A stretch of DNA of 64,000 bases from an uncultured Verrucomicrobiae bacterium (GTDB lineage: Bacteria > Verrucomicrobiota > Verrucomicrobiia > Limisphaerales > AAA164-E04). Shown one piece after another: positions 28,066-37,826 of the stretch. Positions within the stretch are counted from its first letter, which is position 1. Each line of letters begins with the position of its first letter. The position numbers and the translations under genes were made by a program. The notes beneath the pieces are model-generated. The model was not told where the DNA came from and ran no database searches. It saw only the letters and a list, made by a program, of their open reading frames with translations. Location of the stretch: positions 1,380,876 to 1,444,875 of the forward strand of contig OX638380.1 in assembly GCA_951813855.1 (NCBI GenBank). The letters are read 5' to 3'.

Positions 28066-28091
28066 CTCGATCTAAATCGAGTTTTTTTTTT
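28066..28091 (+). terminator. Hairpin with T run inside the IS4-like element
   Basis: CTCGAT (28066-28071), a four-base loop, ATCGAG (28076-28081) and ten T residues. It would stop transcription running rightward on the plus strand into the antisense of the IS1380 transposase. Confidence 0.65.
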
Positions 28092-28379
28092 GAGGTCGCC
28101 GACTAGCGATCTCGGTCAGAATATCGCCGACTAGCCCGCAAATCTCACCAGCCCCTAAAGCATAAAAATTTAATGGCTTGGTGTCGTCGGATCTACTCTT
28201 TTTACTGCTTAGAACTTGTTAGCTGATAATTGTTGAGATCAAACGGGGGTTTTTATACCTAATTTTGTCGAAATCCAGTCTTGTTTACCGGTTTCGACCT
28301 AGCGATCCAAAAAGTGGAACACACCTCTCCCGTTTTCGATGCCGGGCGACTAGAATCGAAGAGGTTTCGTTTCGTTTAT

Positions 28380-29810
28380 TTAGGACAAAGCGCGCTGTCG
28401 TTCTCTGAACGCAACCTTGAGATTTTTGACTATCGTGCAGAAAAGTTTTTGGCGCGGATATATTGATGAAATCGTCATCCAATATTTGCGAACACTTACT
28501 TTGACGACCCCGGCGATTTTGAATAATTGAGTTCGAATGGTGCCACTAGTAGCGGTTTCCAAGGGGGTGCCTGTCAATCCATATTTCTTGATGATCCGCA
28601 TCAAGATACTAGCGAACACCGAAAAATACAGGCGCAACTGGTTTGACCGCAGGTATGCCGTCGACGTGCGATCGGCAAATAAATCCAGTTGCATTTCTTT
28701 GATGCGATTTTCCATGTCGCCTCGGGCGCAATATACCTCCTCGTACAATTCTTGCGGCGAATATTCCTGGGGATTCAGATTGGTCACCACGAAGCGAGGA
28801 TTGGGCCCTTCGGGCAACCATTCCGCCTTCCCGATTACCTGTCGGCTACCGCTCCATGATCGGAGAGTGCGATAGGTGAAGCGCCGGAAGACTCGAGCCC
28901 TTTCACCGGTGGCTTGGGAGTCTTTTTTCGCTTGAGCCAGCTGAGATTCAATCTGAGCCAACAAGCGTTTGTTTTTCGCCAAGCCGAAGACATATTTGAG
29001 TTGATTCGCTTCACACCAAGACATGATTTCATCCGTGGAAAACGCCCCGTCGCCCCGCACGATGATCGTGGTCTTCGGCCAACGCTTCCGGATCTGATCC
29101 ACGATCCGTTCCAATTCTTCCACCACCCCGTCGGCCGCCGAAAGATGCGACGGGCGCAACCGGCAACACAGCACGTCTTGACCGCAGGTGATGTAAAGCG
29201 GCAAATAACAATGAGCCTGATAATGGCCGTGATAATGCTTGCCCTCTTGATTGCCGTGCAGCAGATCGTCGGTCGTGTCCAAATCCAGGATGATGGTTTC
29301 GGGAGCCTGCTCGAATTGTTCCAAAAACAGAGCGACGATCAAGGCATCGATTCGTGCGGTATCCGCCACGATTTTCTTGTAGCGGTCCTTGCCTTCAGAC
29401 TCGGAATCACCCAATTCCATGCGATTGAGAGTGCTGGATCCCGCTAAGGGATTGCCTCGGTCTCGTTCGCGAGACCGGTCGGCACCGGTGATGTCTAACA
29501 GATTGAGTGCCAGAGCCAGGGCGCTGTCTTTACGCAAATCGTTGTGATCGTTCACGTCCTCGTAACCCAAGGCGATCCCGAAAACCCGTTGCGCGATCAG
29601 GGTTTCTGTGGAATGTTCCGTTCGAATCGAATCCCGATGATCGACAAAACACTGGGCCAGGCGGTGGGTGATCCGGAACATATCATTGGCCTCCCGAAGT
29701 AACAGGGTTCCACTGTCGGAGGTCATGATGCCGCCCTTGAAATTTGCCACCACCTCACGATTCCCGAGGTGCCCCAGTTTCATCTGATAGCCCCGTTGAG
29801 CTGTTTTCAT
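28380..29810 (-). CDS. IS1380-family transposase
   Basis: About 476 residues when started at the ATG at 29810, which has GGGAG five bases upstream; the frame is open to 29894. The opening LGNREVVANFKGGIMTSDSGTLLLREAN is diagnostic of IS1380-type transposases. Catalytic candidates are LDLDTTDD and the IVRGDGAFSTDEIMSWCE block, with YCARGDMENRIKEMQLDLFADRTS near the C terminus carrying the glutamate. It appears full length and intact. Confidence 0.88.
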   Translation of the reverse strand: MKTAQRGYQMKLGHLGNREVVANFKGGIMTSDSGTLLLREANDMFRITHRLAQCFVDHRDSIRTEHSTETLIAQRVFGIALGYEDVNDHNDLRKDSALALALNLLDITGADRSRERDRGNPLAGSSTLNRMELGDSESEGKDRYKKIVADTARIDALIVALFLEQFEQAPETIILDLDTTDDLLHGNQEGKHYHGHYQAHCYLPLYITCGQDVLCCRLRPSHLSAADGVVEELERIVDQIRKRWPKTTIIVRGDGAFSTDEIMSWCEANQLKYVFGLAKNKRLLAQIESQLAQAKKDSQATGERARVFRRFTYRTLRSWSGSRQVIGKAEWLPEGPNPRFVVTNLNPQEYSPQELYEEVYCARGDMENRIKEMQLDLFADRTSTAYLRSNQLRLYFSVFASILMRIIKKYGLTGTPLETATSGTIRTQLFKIAGVVKVSVRKYWMTISSIYPRQKLFCTIVKNLKVAFRERQRALS

Positions 29811-30602
29811 CTGCGCTCCCATGCCACGCTTTTCTCTGATTGCCTTCCAAGTTGAACTCGGTGGCCGATCACGAACCAATTTGGCTCTTGGCACCGTGCC
29901 GAGTTCTGTCGAATCCCGTCTTTCCCAAGCGGGGAAAAGCCGCCACGCACCCCCAAATCAACCGAGGCCAAAGTAATGATATGAAACAAATATCCCAGGA
30001 TGGATATAGTATTGGTCTTGTTGGTGAGTTTTGTCACTGGGTCGCTGGCAACTCAACTCCATTGAGAAAAGCTGGGGGCCGTTTGTAGCAATATAAACCG
30101 AATCCCTGAATTGTCATTCCAGTTGATGGTACGCTCACGACACTAGAGACACCGGAAATACAAATATGTTACAAAAAAAATCATTTTTTTCGTAAGCGGT
30201 AAATTGGGACAGGAACCAGTGAGCACGGAGCCAGGAATAAGCCGAGGCCCGGGAGTGATGAGGGCCGAGATAAACCGAAATGTTAACAGCCTTAAAAAGC
30301 AACCAGTTCAAAGTCGGAAAACATGGGTTTGAAAGCCAAAAAACCTTGATTGGCAAGAATCAGGTCACTATCGAATCCAATCGTTGCAGATCGCCGTCGA
30401 AAATGAGATACCTGAATCGCGATTATTCTGACTTTTATTTCAAAAATCTCAGAAATGCGACTCAACCAAACAAAAAAGAACAAAATTCACTAATGACAGT
30501 GTGTTTTTTGCCGTCATTTTAATTTTGGGGTCGTTAGCCAGTAATAATCAGCATTTTGGGTGATCAATGACGCCATACGCAATATCTGGTGAGATATGCG
30601 GG

Positions 30603-32033
30603 CTAGGTGGGGGCGGCAGGTTTAGGCACGAAGTCGAGCATCCCATACACGAGTAACTGGTAGAGATGGTTCCAATCCGTGAGACAATGCATGCGAAGAT
30701 GGCATCTGATTTCAATCCAGACTTCCTGGAGCGATCCGATCATCTGAGGCGCCCGTTTAAAGAGAGTACAAGCGATCAGTTCCATTTGATCTACCAGCAC
30801 CGCCAGCATCATCAAAAACAGAAAAACCGTGGCGAGATGTTCTTTTCCGTGGCCATAATTGTGCTCCAACTGGTACCCGCGATTTTTCAAACTATTAAAC
30901 GTATCCTCGATTTGCCACCGGCTGCGACCGGCCCGCGCTATTTTTTGAACGTTGGAGTCATTGATTTCCCAATCCGTGACCCAAGAAAAAATCGCCGGCT
31001 TTTCACCCGGAGCTTCGATTTCGCACCATAAAAAATTAATTTTAAGATCAGGATTTTCTTGGTTCAGCGGCTGTTGATTCACCCAGATGTACGTATACTT
31101 GACGCCAGCTTGGTCCCAACATACGAACCGGTGGGATTCACCGGTCTCATCCGCTTTCACAAATAGCTCGAATAAATGTTCGTGATTGCTTGGTCTGGCG
31201 ACGATGATAAAGGACATTCGATACCGTTTCAGGAGCTTGATAAACGGGGCGTTGGAATGAAGCCCATCGGCCAAGACGACGATCTTCAGGCGGGGATGTT
31301 CCCGATGAAGCCTGGTGACCAGCCGCCGGATGGCTCGGCTCTCGCAATCGTTGATGAGCCATTGATTGGTGTTTTCCCATCGGTAACGGTCAATATACCG
31401 GCATGGAAAGTCGGTGAGTTCCTCGTCCTTCGGGCCCACCTCCGGGTCGGCTTCCGAACCGATTAATTGCTTGCTGATCGGCTCTGGCGCTAGCGGAATA
31501 ACCTCCGACTGGTCCGGATGAACCACGGCGACTCCCACGGCTTGATGGTAATAGGTGATCGCACCGTTTTCGTGTTGTTTTTGACCGCAGTGTTCACAGT
31601 GAAGATGGTTGGAAGAGAAAACCCCGGTGCCGTCTATCGACACGAGATAATGCTTGTCTTCCCACCAATATCGCTTCAACACTCCGTTTCGTTGTAACAT
31701 CCGAAACAGTTCCAGGAACGCGGATCGAAGATGAATGGGATTGATCCGATCCAGGAATTTGCGTAATCCCGAATCAGAAGGCACTCGTTTGATACGATAC
31801 AGTCGGCGCAAGTTAGCCCGGGTTCTTCGGCTCATACCCTTTCGTTTCCGACTTCGAGTGGCTTCGTCAAAGCCCAGTAACGAGGAAAATTTCTGCTGCA
31901 ACGCCACAAACGCGCTCATCAAATGGTCGGTGACCTCGTACCTGCTTTTGCGGCAGGGGCGTGGAACGAGGCGAAAACACCCCCAAATCCTCCCGAGGAT
32001 ATTGGGTTTGAGTAATTTTTTGCGGAATTTCAC
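30603..32033 (-). CDS. IS4-like DDE transposase
   Basis: About 476 residues from the GTG at 32033 (VKFRKKLLKPNILGRIWG); the frame stays open to 32174 but the extra residues do not look like family sequence. DDE candidates are SIDGTGVFSS, VVLADGLHSN and the RWQIEDTFNSLKNRGY block with its glutamate. A CEHCGQKQ zinc-ribbon-like motif sits after the first aspartate. It reads intact and probably moved the element 27879-32443. Confidence 0.85.
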   Translation of the reverse strand: MKFRKKLLKPNILGRIWGCFRLVPRPCRKSRYEVTDHLMSAFVALQQKFSSLLGFDEATRSRKRKGMSRRTRANLRRLYRIKRVPSDSGLRKFLDRINPIHLRSAFLELFRMLQRNGVLKRYWWEDKHYLVSIDGTGVFSSNHLHCEHCGQKQHENGAITYYHQAVGVAVVHPDQSEVIPLAPEPISKQLIGSEADPEVGPKDEELTDFPCRYIDRYRWENTNQWLINDCESRAIRRLVTRLHREHPRLKIVVLADGLHSNAPFIKLLKRYRMSFIIVARPSNHEHLFELFVKADETGESHRFVCWDQAGVKYTYIWVNQQPLNQENPDLKINFLWCEIEAPGEKPAIFSWVTDWEINDSNVQKIARAGRSRWQIEDTFNSLKNRGYQLEHNYGHGKEHLATVFLFLMMLAVLVDQMELIACTLFKRAPQMIGSLQEVWIEIRCHLRMHCLTDWNHLYQLLVYGMLDFVPKPAAPT

Positions 32034-32452
32034 CAAGGAAAACCTTTCGTTGATTGGTTGTGAGGATCGGCTTGTTCCACGACGGATCAGGCCGGTCGGC
32101 ACGTCGAACGGAATCAAAACATGGGACTGACGCTGAGATCCCGGCAGATCGCAGACTCCTGAGTTCGAGAACAACTCGAGATCCTCTCGGAGGGCTTTTC
32201 TGGCCGGAAAATACGTCGGGAGAACAGGTTAAGACGAATTATGGCACCAGATCCAGGGCCAAAAAGCGTCAAATCACGTTTTGGTCAGGAAAAGATACGA
32301 AAAAACAGCGATTACAACGAAACCACCATTAATGTAGCATAGTTTTGGAAGAAATGCTGAAAATATTTGAAAAAAGCAGCGCGAAAACCAGATCGAGAAA
32401 ACCCTTGTTTTTACTGGATTTTCTTCTTCAGTGGGAATTGCTGAGTATGGAG

Positions 32453-33739
32453 CGCATCGATCGTAATGATGGCTCCTCGGATATCGACATCCTCCAAGAG
32501 AGCCGCCATCGCCGCCTGTTCGCCGCCTTGGTCTCGGCAACTGCGAACGGCGATGGGCACCGCATCTTGATGGCGCACGAGGATGACGGTCTCGAAATGG
32601 TCTTTGCTGTTGCGATTAGCTCCGTTGATCCGCTTGCCGTCAGCAGCCAAGGCTTCCAGGGGTTGTCGAGTCAATTGGGCCGTTACCCAGCGGTGAGTTA
32701 CCGTTTGCAACGCTTCCGGATCCGTCTCGGTCATGACCCGGTGAATCGTCGCGAGAGACGGGGCTACGTAACGGTCCTTGGCGTTGCGCCACGCCCCGAG
32801 AGTCTGTAATTGGTTTTGCGTAATTTTTTGGGCGTAACGCGAAGTCGCCAAGGGGCCGACCTTGCCGGCCAATCGAGCTAAGATGCAGATAGCGAGCACC
32901 ATTTCCAGCCGATGTTTGCGTCCTTGGGCTCGGCGAAAATCAGCCATTTCCGCGAGCAGTTGCACCAATGATTTCAACTGTTTCGGGGACGTTTCTACCC
33001 GTTGCACCTGGGGGCCCCAAGACGGATCGTCCTTACGGTCCCTTAATCGGGAACCGGCTTGGGGACGCAAGGGATAAAGGTACATTTCCTTCTTTATATT
33101 GTGCCGGGCGGTATAGCGTCCGTTGCTGCGAGCGTAGCCTTGCGATTGCCCTGCCGCCCGCCAATTCCCCGCGCGATAGATCGTGCCCGCGAAGTGTCGG
33201 GGATCGACGAAAGTTTCGGCCAATTCCAACGGATGACCCCAGGTCCGTTGCCAATCGGCACTCAGCCGGCGCAGCATTTTGGCCATGACGCAACTCCCCA
33301 GATTGCGCACTTCGCCCCGCTCGGTAAGCAGGAGGAATCGGGTATTGTTGGCAATCAAATGAAGCCGACGAAACTGCTCTCGTTTTTTCCATCCGAGCCA
33401 CTTGTCTCGCGGGCGACACTGGAACACTCCGCTTTGCCAGCCGGCTAACGCCAACCACCGGCCTCGGTACTCGGCAACATAACGCAGCCCGCGTCCGGCA
33501 AAGCCTTTGAAACCCAAGCGATGGTTCTGATCCATCAGCGAATCCCAACGTCTTCGCTCACTGCTCTTCACCAATCGAACAGTCACCAGCTTGAGGTTGA
33601 TTTTGGCGTCCATGAGGAACCAATAACGACCGGAGAATGAAAAAGCCAGCTTTATTTTCCCATTTTGAAGACGCTGAAGTTTCGGCTCTCTGGTGAAGGG
33701 AAAAAGCGAATATGGCTCGAAATCGGTGACACGGGCCAC
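32453..33739 (-). pseudogene. DUF4338-ISAs1 transposase, N-terminal piece (copy 1)
   Basis: From a GTG at 33739 the frame encodes the complete DUF4338 (DruA-like) module (GRGLRYVAEYRGRWLALAGW ... ETFVDPRHFAGTIYRAGNW) and the first part of the ISAs1 catalytic domain, with DGKRING and TIDALHT carrying the two catalytic aspartates. It breaks where the nested element begins; the last residues before the stop at 32411 come from that element. Confidence 0.9.
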
Positions 33740-33764
33740 TAGCGATTAGCGTGAAAAAAACCTG

Positions 33765-33774
33765 AGGCTTATCG
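33765..33774. repeat. 10-bp target duplication, right side of nest 1
   Basis: AGGCTTATCG, identical to 24604-24613. Confidence 0.92.
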
Positions 33775-34439
33775 AAAAACGTTGGGCACGATCACTAAAC
33801 AGAAATCAGGCCGTATCTACGCTAAAGGTTCAACGGTTTCTTCGCTCTCGACGAACAGGCGCCGAACTTTCCAAGTCGCAAAAGCCGGGACGGGAACGGT
33901 GATCGAATCGCGAAAAGGATGAGTGTTTTCAAGAATTAACAAATGCCGGCTTGAATTCCTCCAAAATATGAATTGGAATGCACGGCATGCAAGGTGGCAT
34001 CCCATGAACCGCGTGGAGCAGAACCGGGAGGCCTGTCAAAGTTCAGACCTTACCCAGGCTCGCAACGGGGCATCGGAACAGGATAATCGACGCCTTCTTC
34101 TGCAAACGTTGACTAATGACGGCCAAGTCGGTTCCACCGTGAAATCTGCCTCTGACAGCCTCGTCGTCAAGTTGCCAACCGGGGACCGGAACCTGCGGGA
34201 GCCAAACCAATCCGGTCATGATTTCGGGCGTTCCCGGCACCCCGCACATCAGTTGGAACGAGAGATTCAGGGTTTGCGGCACCAACTCCGAGACACGCCT
34301 CCTGAATTAGCGATGAACCAGTGGGGAACGGTGACTCGTCGGATCGGTCCTCGGACCAGGGCCGGACGTTTTCCCGGCTCCACTACGGAAAACTACGCCA
34401 AGTGGAGAAGATTGGAATGGTTTTATCGGAATCACCTTC
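33775..34439. other. Degenerate region between the two IS nests
   Basis: Before the nest inserted, this DNA was joined directly to the sequence at 24603. On the minus strand a short open stretch ending at 33817 encodes SITVPVPAFATWKVRRLFVE and could be the C-terminal tail of a lost host gene. Another minus-strand stretch at 34043-34285 also looks like decayed coding sequence. No intact gene is visible. Confidence 0.4.
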
Positions 34440-34861
34440 GAATCCGAGCACGAAAACCCAGAAGAATCACAATGAGGCCGAATAGGAGCCAATCGGCGGA
34501 AATACCCCGGGCAATAGGAACTGGCCTGGCTCAGCCGGAAATCGTTCAATCAGACGGTGCCGGTTGGAAAGCAGGAGAAAAAATCAAGTGTCTGATGGCG
34601 TGGGACGATGACCGAGCGGTTTTACCCCCAACCCTACCGTATCACCGAGCTGTTAAGGTCCCCGCAATGATCACTCCCTCTATTAAAGGAATGATGATCA
34701 GCGATCACGCTCCGGAATACCAGCATCACAAATGTAGCTCAGTCTTACGACACCTATGGATGAACCGTCGAAATCGATTGGTCACCAATTACGTTATGAG
34801 CGCCAACATACGAATTCGTAATCGCACTTTTCGGAAATTGGCTGGCGAAAATGACGAATAA
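34440..34861 (+). pseudogene. Decayed IS66-like transposase relic
   Basis: The plus-strand frame ending at 34861 contains GLAQPEIVQSDGAGWKAGEK, then LM, fifteen residues, HRAVKV, and ITPSIKGMMISD. The IS66 transposase at 42565-44171 shows ELAQAEIIHTDDTGWKVGG, LM, fifteen residues, HRAVEV, and IDPSFQGIVVVD with the same spacing, so I read this as a strongly diverged relic of such a transposase. The N-terminal half of the same open frame does not align. No inverted repeats were found. Confidence 0.45.
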
Positions 34862-34883
34862 TGGGAACATTCCGGGAGAACAT

Positions 34884-35987
34884 ATGAAAGGAATCATAAC
34901 TGCATTCACCATGTCGTTGATCATGGGATGGAACGGATTTTTCGTTTCAAGCGGGGCTCAAGATTTAGACGATTTTAAGAAATTCGTGACCCAAGACATT
35001 AAACCCGTGAAGATACGTTTTCTAAAATATTACCCTCGATATCGAGAATACCTGGTGTCTTTTTACGATGTTCATTATCAATCGAACGCTTACATCGTGA
35101 AACACACTAATTTCACCCAAACCAATGACTTCGACTGGCCCGACTTCGACTGGCCCATACTAACTAATTATACAGTAAGTGTAAACTGGAACAACATTTA
35201 CTATACGTATAACAAGGCTGCTTGGTTTCAGGATAGCAGCTTGAAAGACGAGGATGTGTATTACCATGAAATAAGAGAAAAACTAATGAACAGCGAGACC
35301 ATGAATGAGCACGATAAGATTATATATGATTTGCACGAGGTTTTGAATCTTGGGGTAACGTATGCCCCGCTCTGGGAGTTTACGATCGATGGTGAAACTA
35401 TTAGTTCAACCAACTCTTTTCCCTCGGACAAAAGGCCAACAGCATCTGAAAGACGATTTTCTGTAATCGGAGATATCCTCGTTAATGTGAACGATACGGT
35501 AGTCGGTCTGGATTTGTGGGGAGTGCGCCTTTGGTTAGACGAAGAGGTAGATTCTGGTGATTATCATTGGCTAAAGGAATATCATTATGACGATACTTTT
35601 TCATCAGAGCCGAGTATGCCAAGTATCATCGATTACAAGGGAGTAAGGAATAATACAACCATTCAATTGCATCGGTTCATAATCGATCACTTCGAATATA
35701 GTCGTTATCTGCCTGAAACGAATTTTTTACCTGTTAATGTGTTGGGCGAAACGAACATTAACACCTATTACCGGATGACCGACGATGGCTGGATTTATAC
35801 TAATGAAGTTGGTCATTTAATGGTTAAAGTGAACAATGGGGAAGATCGTCGTCTGATGACAGGACTTGATAGATTTATGATGAAATTTATAAAGATCATA
35901 CCGATACTGATATTAATTTTGCTTAGCTCGTTTGTTTTTTGGTTCATTCGAACGAAAGCCGGTCCAAGATCTACAAAAACGAATTAA
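34884..35987 (+). CDS. Orphan secreted or membrane-anchored protein, AT-rich
   Basis: Started at the ATG at 34884 (GGGAG five bases upstream) it has 367 residues. Residues 1-25 look like a signal peptide, and near the C terminus IIPILILILLSSFVFWFI is a membrane anchor followed by a basic tail, so most of the protein should face outward. It is rich in Tyr, Asp, Asn and Trp and has no domain I recognise. A perfect 15-base tandem duplication (35127-35141 and 35142-35156) gives DFDWPDFDWP. Base composition is clearly more AT-rich than the housekeeping genes, which suggests acquisition from elsewhere. It lies alone between the two IS nests. Confidence 0.7.
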   Translation: MKGIITAFTMSLIMGWNGFFVSSGAQDLDDFKKFVTQDIKPVKIRFLKYYPRYREYLVSFYDVHYQSNAYIVKHTNFTQTNDFDWPDFDWPILTNYTVSVNWNNIYYTYNKAAWFQDSSLKDEDVYYHEIREKLMNSETMNEHDKIIYDLHEVLNLGVTYAPLWEFTIDGETISSTNSFPSDKRPTASERRFSVIGDILVNVNDTVVGLDLWGVRLWLDEEVDSGDYHWLKEYHYDDTFSSEPSMPSIIDYKGVRNNTTIQLHRFIIDHFEYSRYLPETNFLPVNVLGETNINTYYRMTDDGWIYTNEVGHLMVKVNNGEDRRLMTGLDRFMMKFIKIIPILILILLSSFVFWFIRTKAGPRSTKTN

Positions 35988-36017
35988 AGTCCGTTTTCGG
36001 TCGTTACCTAAAGCATT

Positions 36018-36025
36018 CAATAATA
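36018..36025. repeat. 8-bp target duplication, left side of nest 2
   Basis: CAATAATA precedes the left IS66 end; CGATAATA follows the right end at 44252-44259. Seven of eight bases match. Confidence 0.8.
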
Positions 36026-36340
36026 GTAATTGATTAGCGGGTTTGAACACCATTTCGAACTGAACGATCTGACGAAAAGAGCGCATTCCCATTATCAAGG
36101 ATTTCATGTCTCGCTTCTTTCAAAAGATGAGTGATCTCATTCCATCCGACGTCCCTGGTTGATCGTCTGGCGGCTTGAGATCAAATATCCTCGACCATCA
36201 ACGTTTGCTTTCGAGCGGCATTCGATTGCCGTTCCAGCAAAATTACGGAGATAATCTCAAGCCCCGTGATTTCGGAAAACCAGTGCTGCAAGCACGAGAA
36301 GACTTTAGCCGGTATCAACCGAGGGTGATCGAACCGAGAA

Positions 36341-36410
36341 CTAGAGCGCTGACGCCAACGTCTCCAAAACCAACTCCTTTTTCAGTCGAGAGGTAGCCGT
36401 GACGCTAGTG
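36341..36410 (-). pseudogene. IS66 element 2 transposase, C-terminal piece
   Basis: The minus strand encodes TSVTATSRLKKELVLETLASAL and a TAG stop (36341-36343). This completes the sequence broken off at ...SRAAITS near 42573; the frame joins across the 8-bp duplication CGCTAGTG (36403-36410 and 42565-42572). Confidence 0.85.
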
Positions 36411-36618
36411 CTACCGAGTAGACATATAATTAGTGTCTGGTCCAAAAGGGACGATTTTTCAATAAATCCTGCATTTCAAGCGGTTTTTTTTGTAACATTT
36501 TGTTCGATTTATTTGTCTAACATTCGAGTCGGAACTTTGATTTTTACCTGAAAAATGGACTTTCAGCGTCCTTGAGACCAATTGTCAGCATCTTTGAGAC
36601 TAATCTTCGATTCCTAAC

Positions 36619-37826
36619 ATGAGAATCTTCAGAACCACTCAACCCGCATTTCAACCCGTACCCTTCGAGGAAATTAAGTTCGACCCCACGCAACGTGATG
36701 GCGTCGTTCGAATCTTGATTGGGCTACAGAGTGTTTATGGTAACGAATCATTATGGCTCCAGATACTGCAGCTGCTGGAAAATCATTTTCAACAGTTCGG
36801 CGACCAAGGATTCGGTCGTCCGGGCATGAGTGCCTGGACGATTCTAGTTCTAGCTCTCATCAAACACAGTTTAAGATGCAATTACGATCTTTTGCTAACC
36901 CTCGCTAATTATCATAAGCAGTTGCGATTTGTCTTAGGCCATGGTGATTTCGAACCGGGGGGAGAATATAAACGAACCACCGTGATTCAAAACGTCAATC
37001 TCTTGACTCCCGAATTGATTGAGGAAATCAACTTGCTGATCGTCAAGCATGGTCAGCAGGTTGCGGGGCATCAAGAAGGAGACCAACTCAAAACGCGTTG
37101 CGATTCGTTCGTGGTGGAAACGGATGTCCATTATCCCACCGATCTCAATTTGCTCTATGATTGCATTCGAACTCTGATTCGTGAATGCAAAAAACGGAAC
37201 CTGAAGGGGTGGAGGCAAAGTCACCATTGGCTGAAGAAGATTCGGAAATTGTTTTTTTCCGTTCGCACCGCTCAGCTGGCGAACCGCCGTCTCGACCAGG
37301 TCCAGGCTTATCTGAAGGCCTGCGACCACATCCTGGAGCGAGCCAGTGCGTCGTGGGATCGGCAGAGGGAGAAAAAGAAGATCAAGGCGAAAAAACACCA
37401 GCAAATCCAAGGTTTTTTGAAATGCGGTCGTCTCTTGTCGCGTCAAGCGGATCGGCGAATTCTACAAGGAGAAACCATTCCGGCGGACGAAAAGATCTAT
37501 TCCGTATTCGAACCTCATACGCGGTGGATCCAGAAAGGAAAGGCAGGCAAACCGGTAGAACTCGGGGTGCCCGTTTGCATCGTGGAAGATCAACACCAAT
37601 TTGTTTTGACTTATCGGGTCATGTGGCAAGAAGAGGATGTGCACGTGGCCATCCCGATCCTCGAGGAGACCAAAAAACTATTTCCAGACTTGTTCAGTTG
37701 CAGTTTCGACAAAGGGTTTCATAATCCACCTAATCAGGAGAAACTCCGGGAGATGGTTCCAGAAGTAACCTTGCCTAAAAAAGGGAAACTTACCAAAAAG
37801 GAGCAAGAACGCGAGACTACCGAGGC
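36619..37826 (+). pseudogene. ISNCY-type transposase, 5' piece
   Basis: The first 402 codons of a transposase: the DNA-binding N-terminal part (GRPGMSAWTILVLALIKHSL), a helical linker, and part of the catalytic domain (FEPHTRWIQKGKAGKPVELG, CSFDKGFHNPPNQEKL). The frame runs into the IS66 end and stops at 37830. Joined with 39736-39955 it gives a 475-residue protein without further lesions. Confidence 0.85.

Larger units (their letters stand above)
27879..32443 (-). mobile_element. IS4-like element with an IS1380-type transposase gene inside
   Basis: Both ends read inward CAGCAATTCCCACTGAAG, a perfect 18-bp inverted repeat. The 9-bp target duplication AGTATGGAG lies at 27870-27878 and 32444-32452. 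The 4565 bp hold two unrelated transposase genes, 28380-29810 and 30603-32033, both on the minus strand. The right-hand gene lies close to the right inverted repeat and probably owns the ends; the IS1380 gene then represents a further insertion whose own ends I could not fix. About 500 bases at 27897-28379 and 490 bases at 30110-30602 are AT-rich and hold no recognised gene. Confidence 0.85.
24614..33764 (-). mobile_element. ISAs1-like element with DUF4338 module, copy 1, split by two nested insertions
   Basis: Left end CAGGACTTTTTCATGCTAAT and right end (read inward) CAGGTTTTTTTCACGCTAAT are imperfect inverted repeats shared with the copies at 55543-57719 and 61211-63386. A perfect 10-bp target duplication flanks the whole unit. 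The element survives as 24614-25372, 27774-27878 and 32453-33764. These sum to 759+105+1312 = 2176 bp, exactly the length of the uninterrupted copy 3. The interruptions are an unclassified IS (25373-27768) and a composite element (27879-32443). Confidence 0.93.

Noticed and set aside
33923-34439. N-terminal half of the plus-strand frame as a real gene
   Set aside because: It is low-complexity and arginine-rich, with no domain; only the part after about 34440 resembles a protein family.
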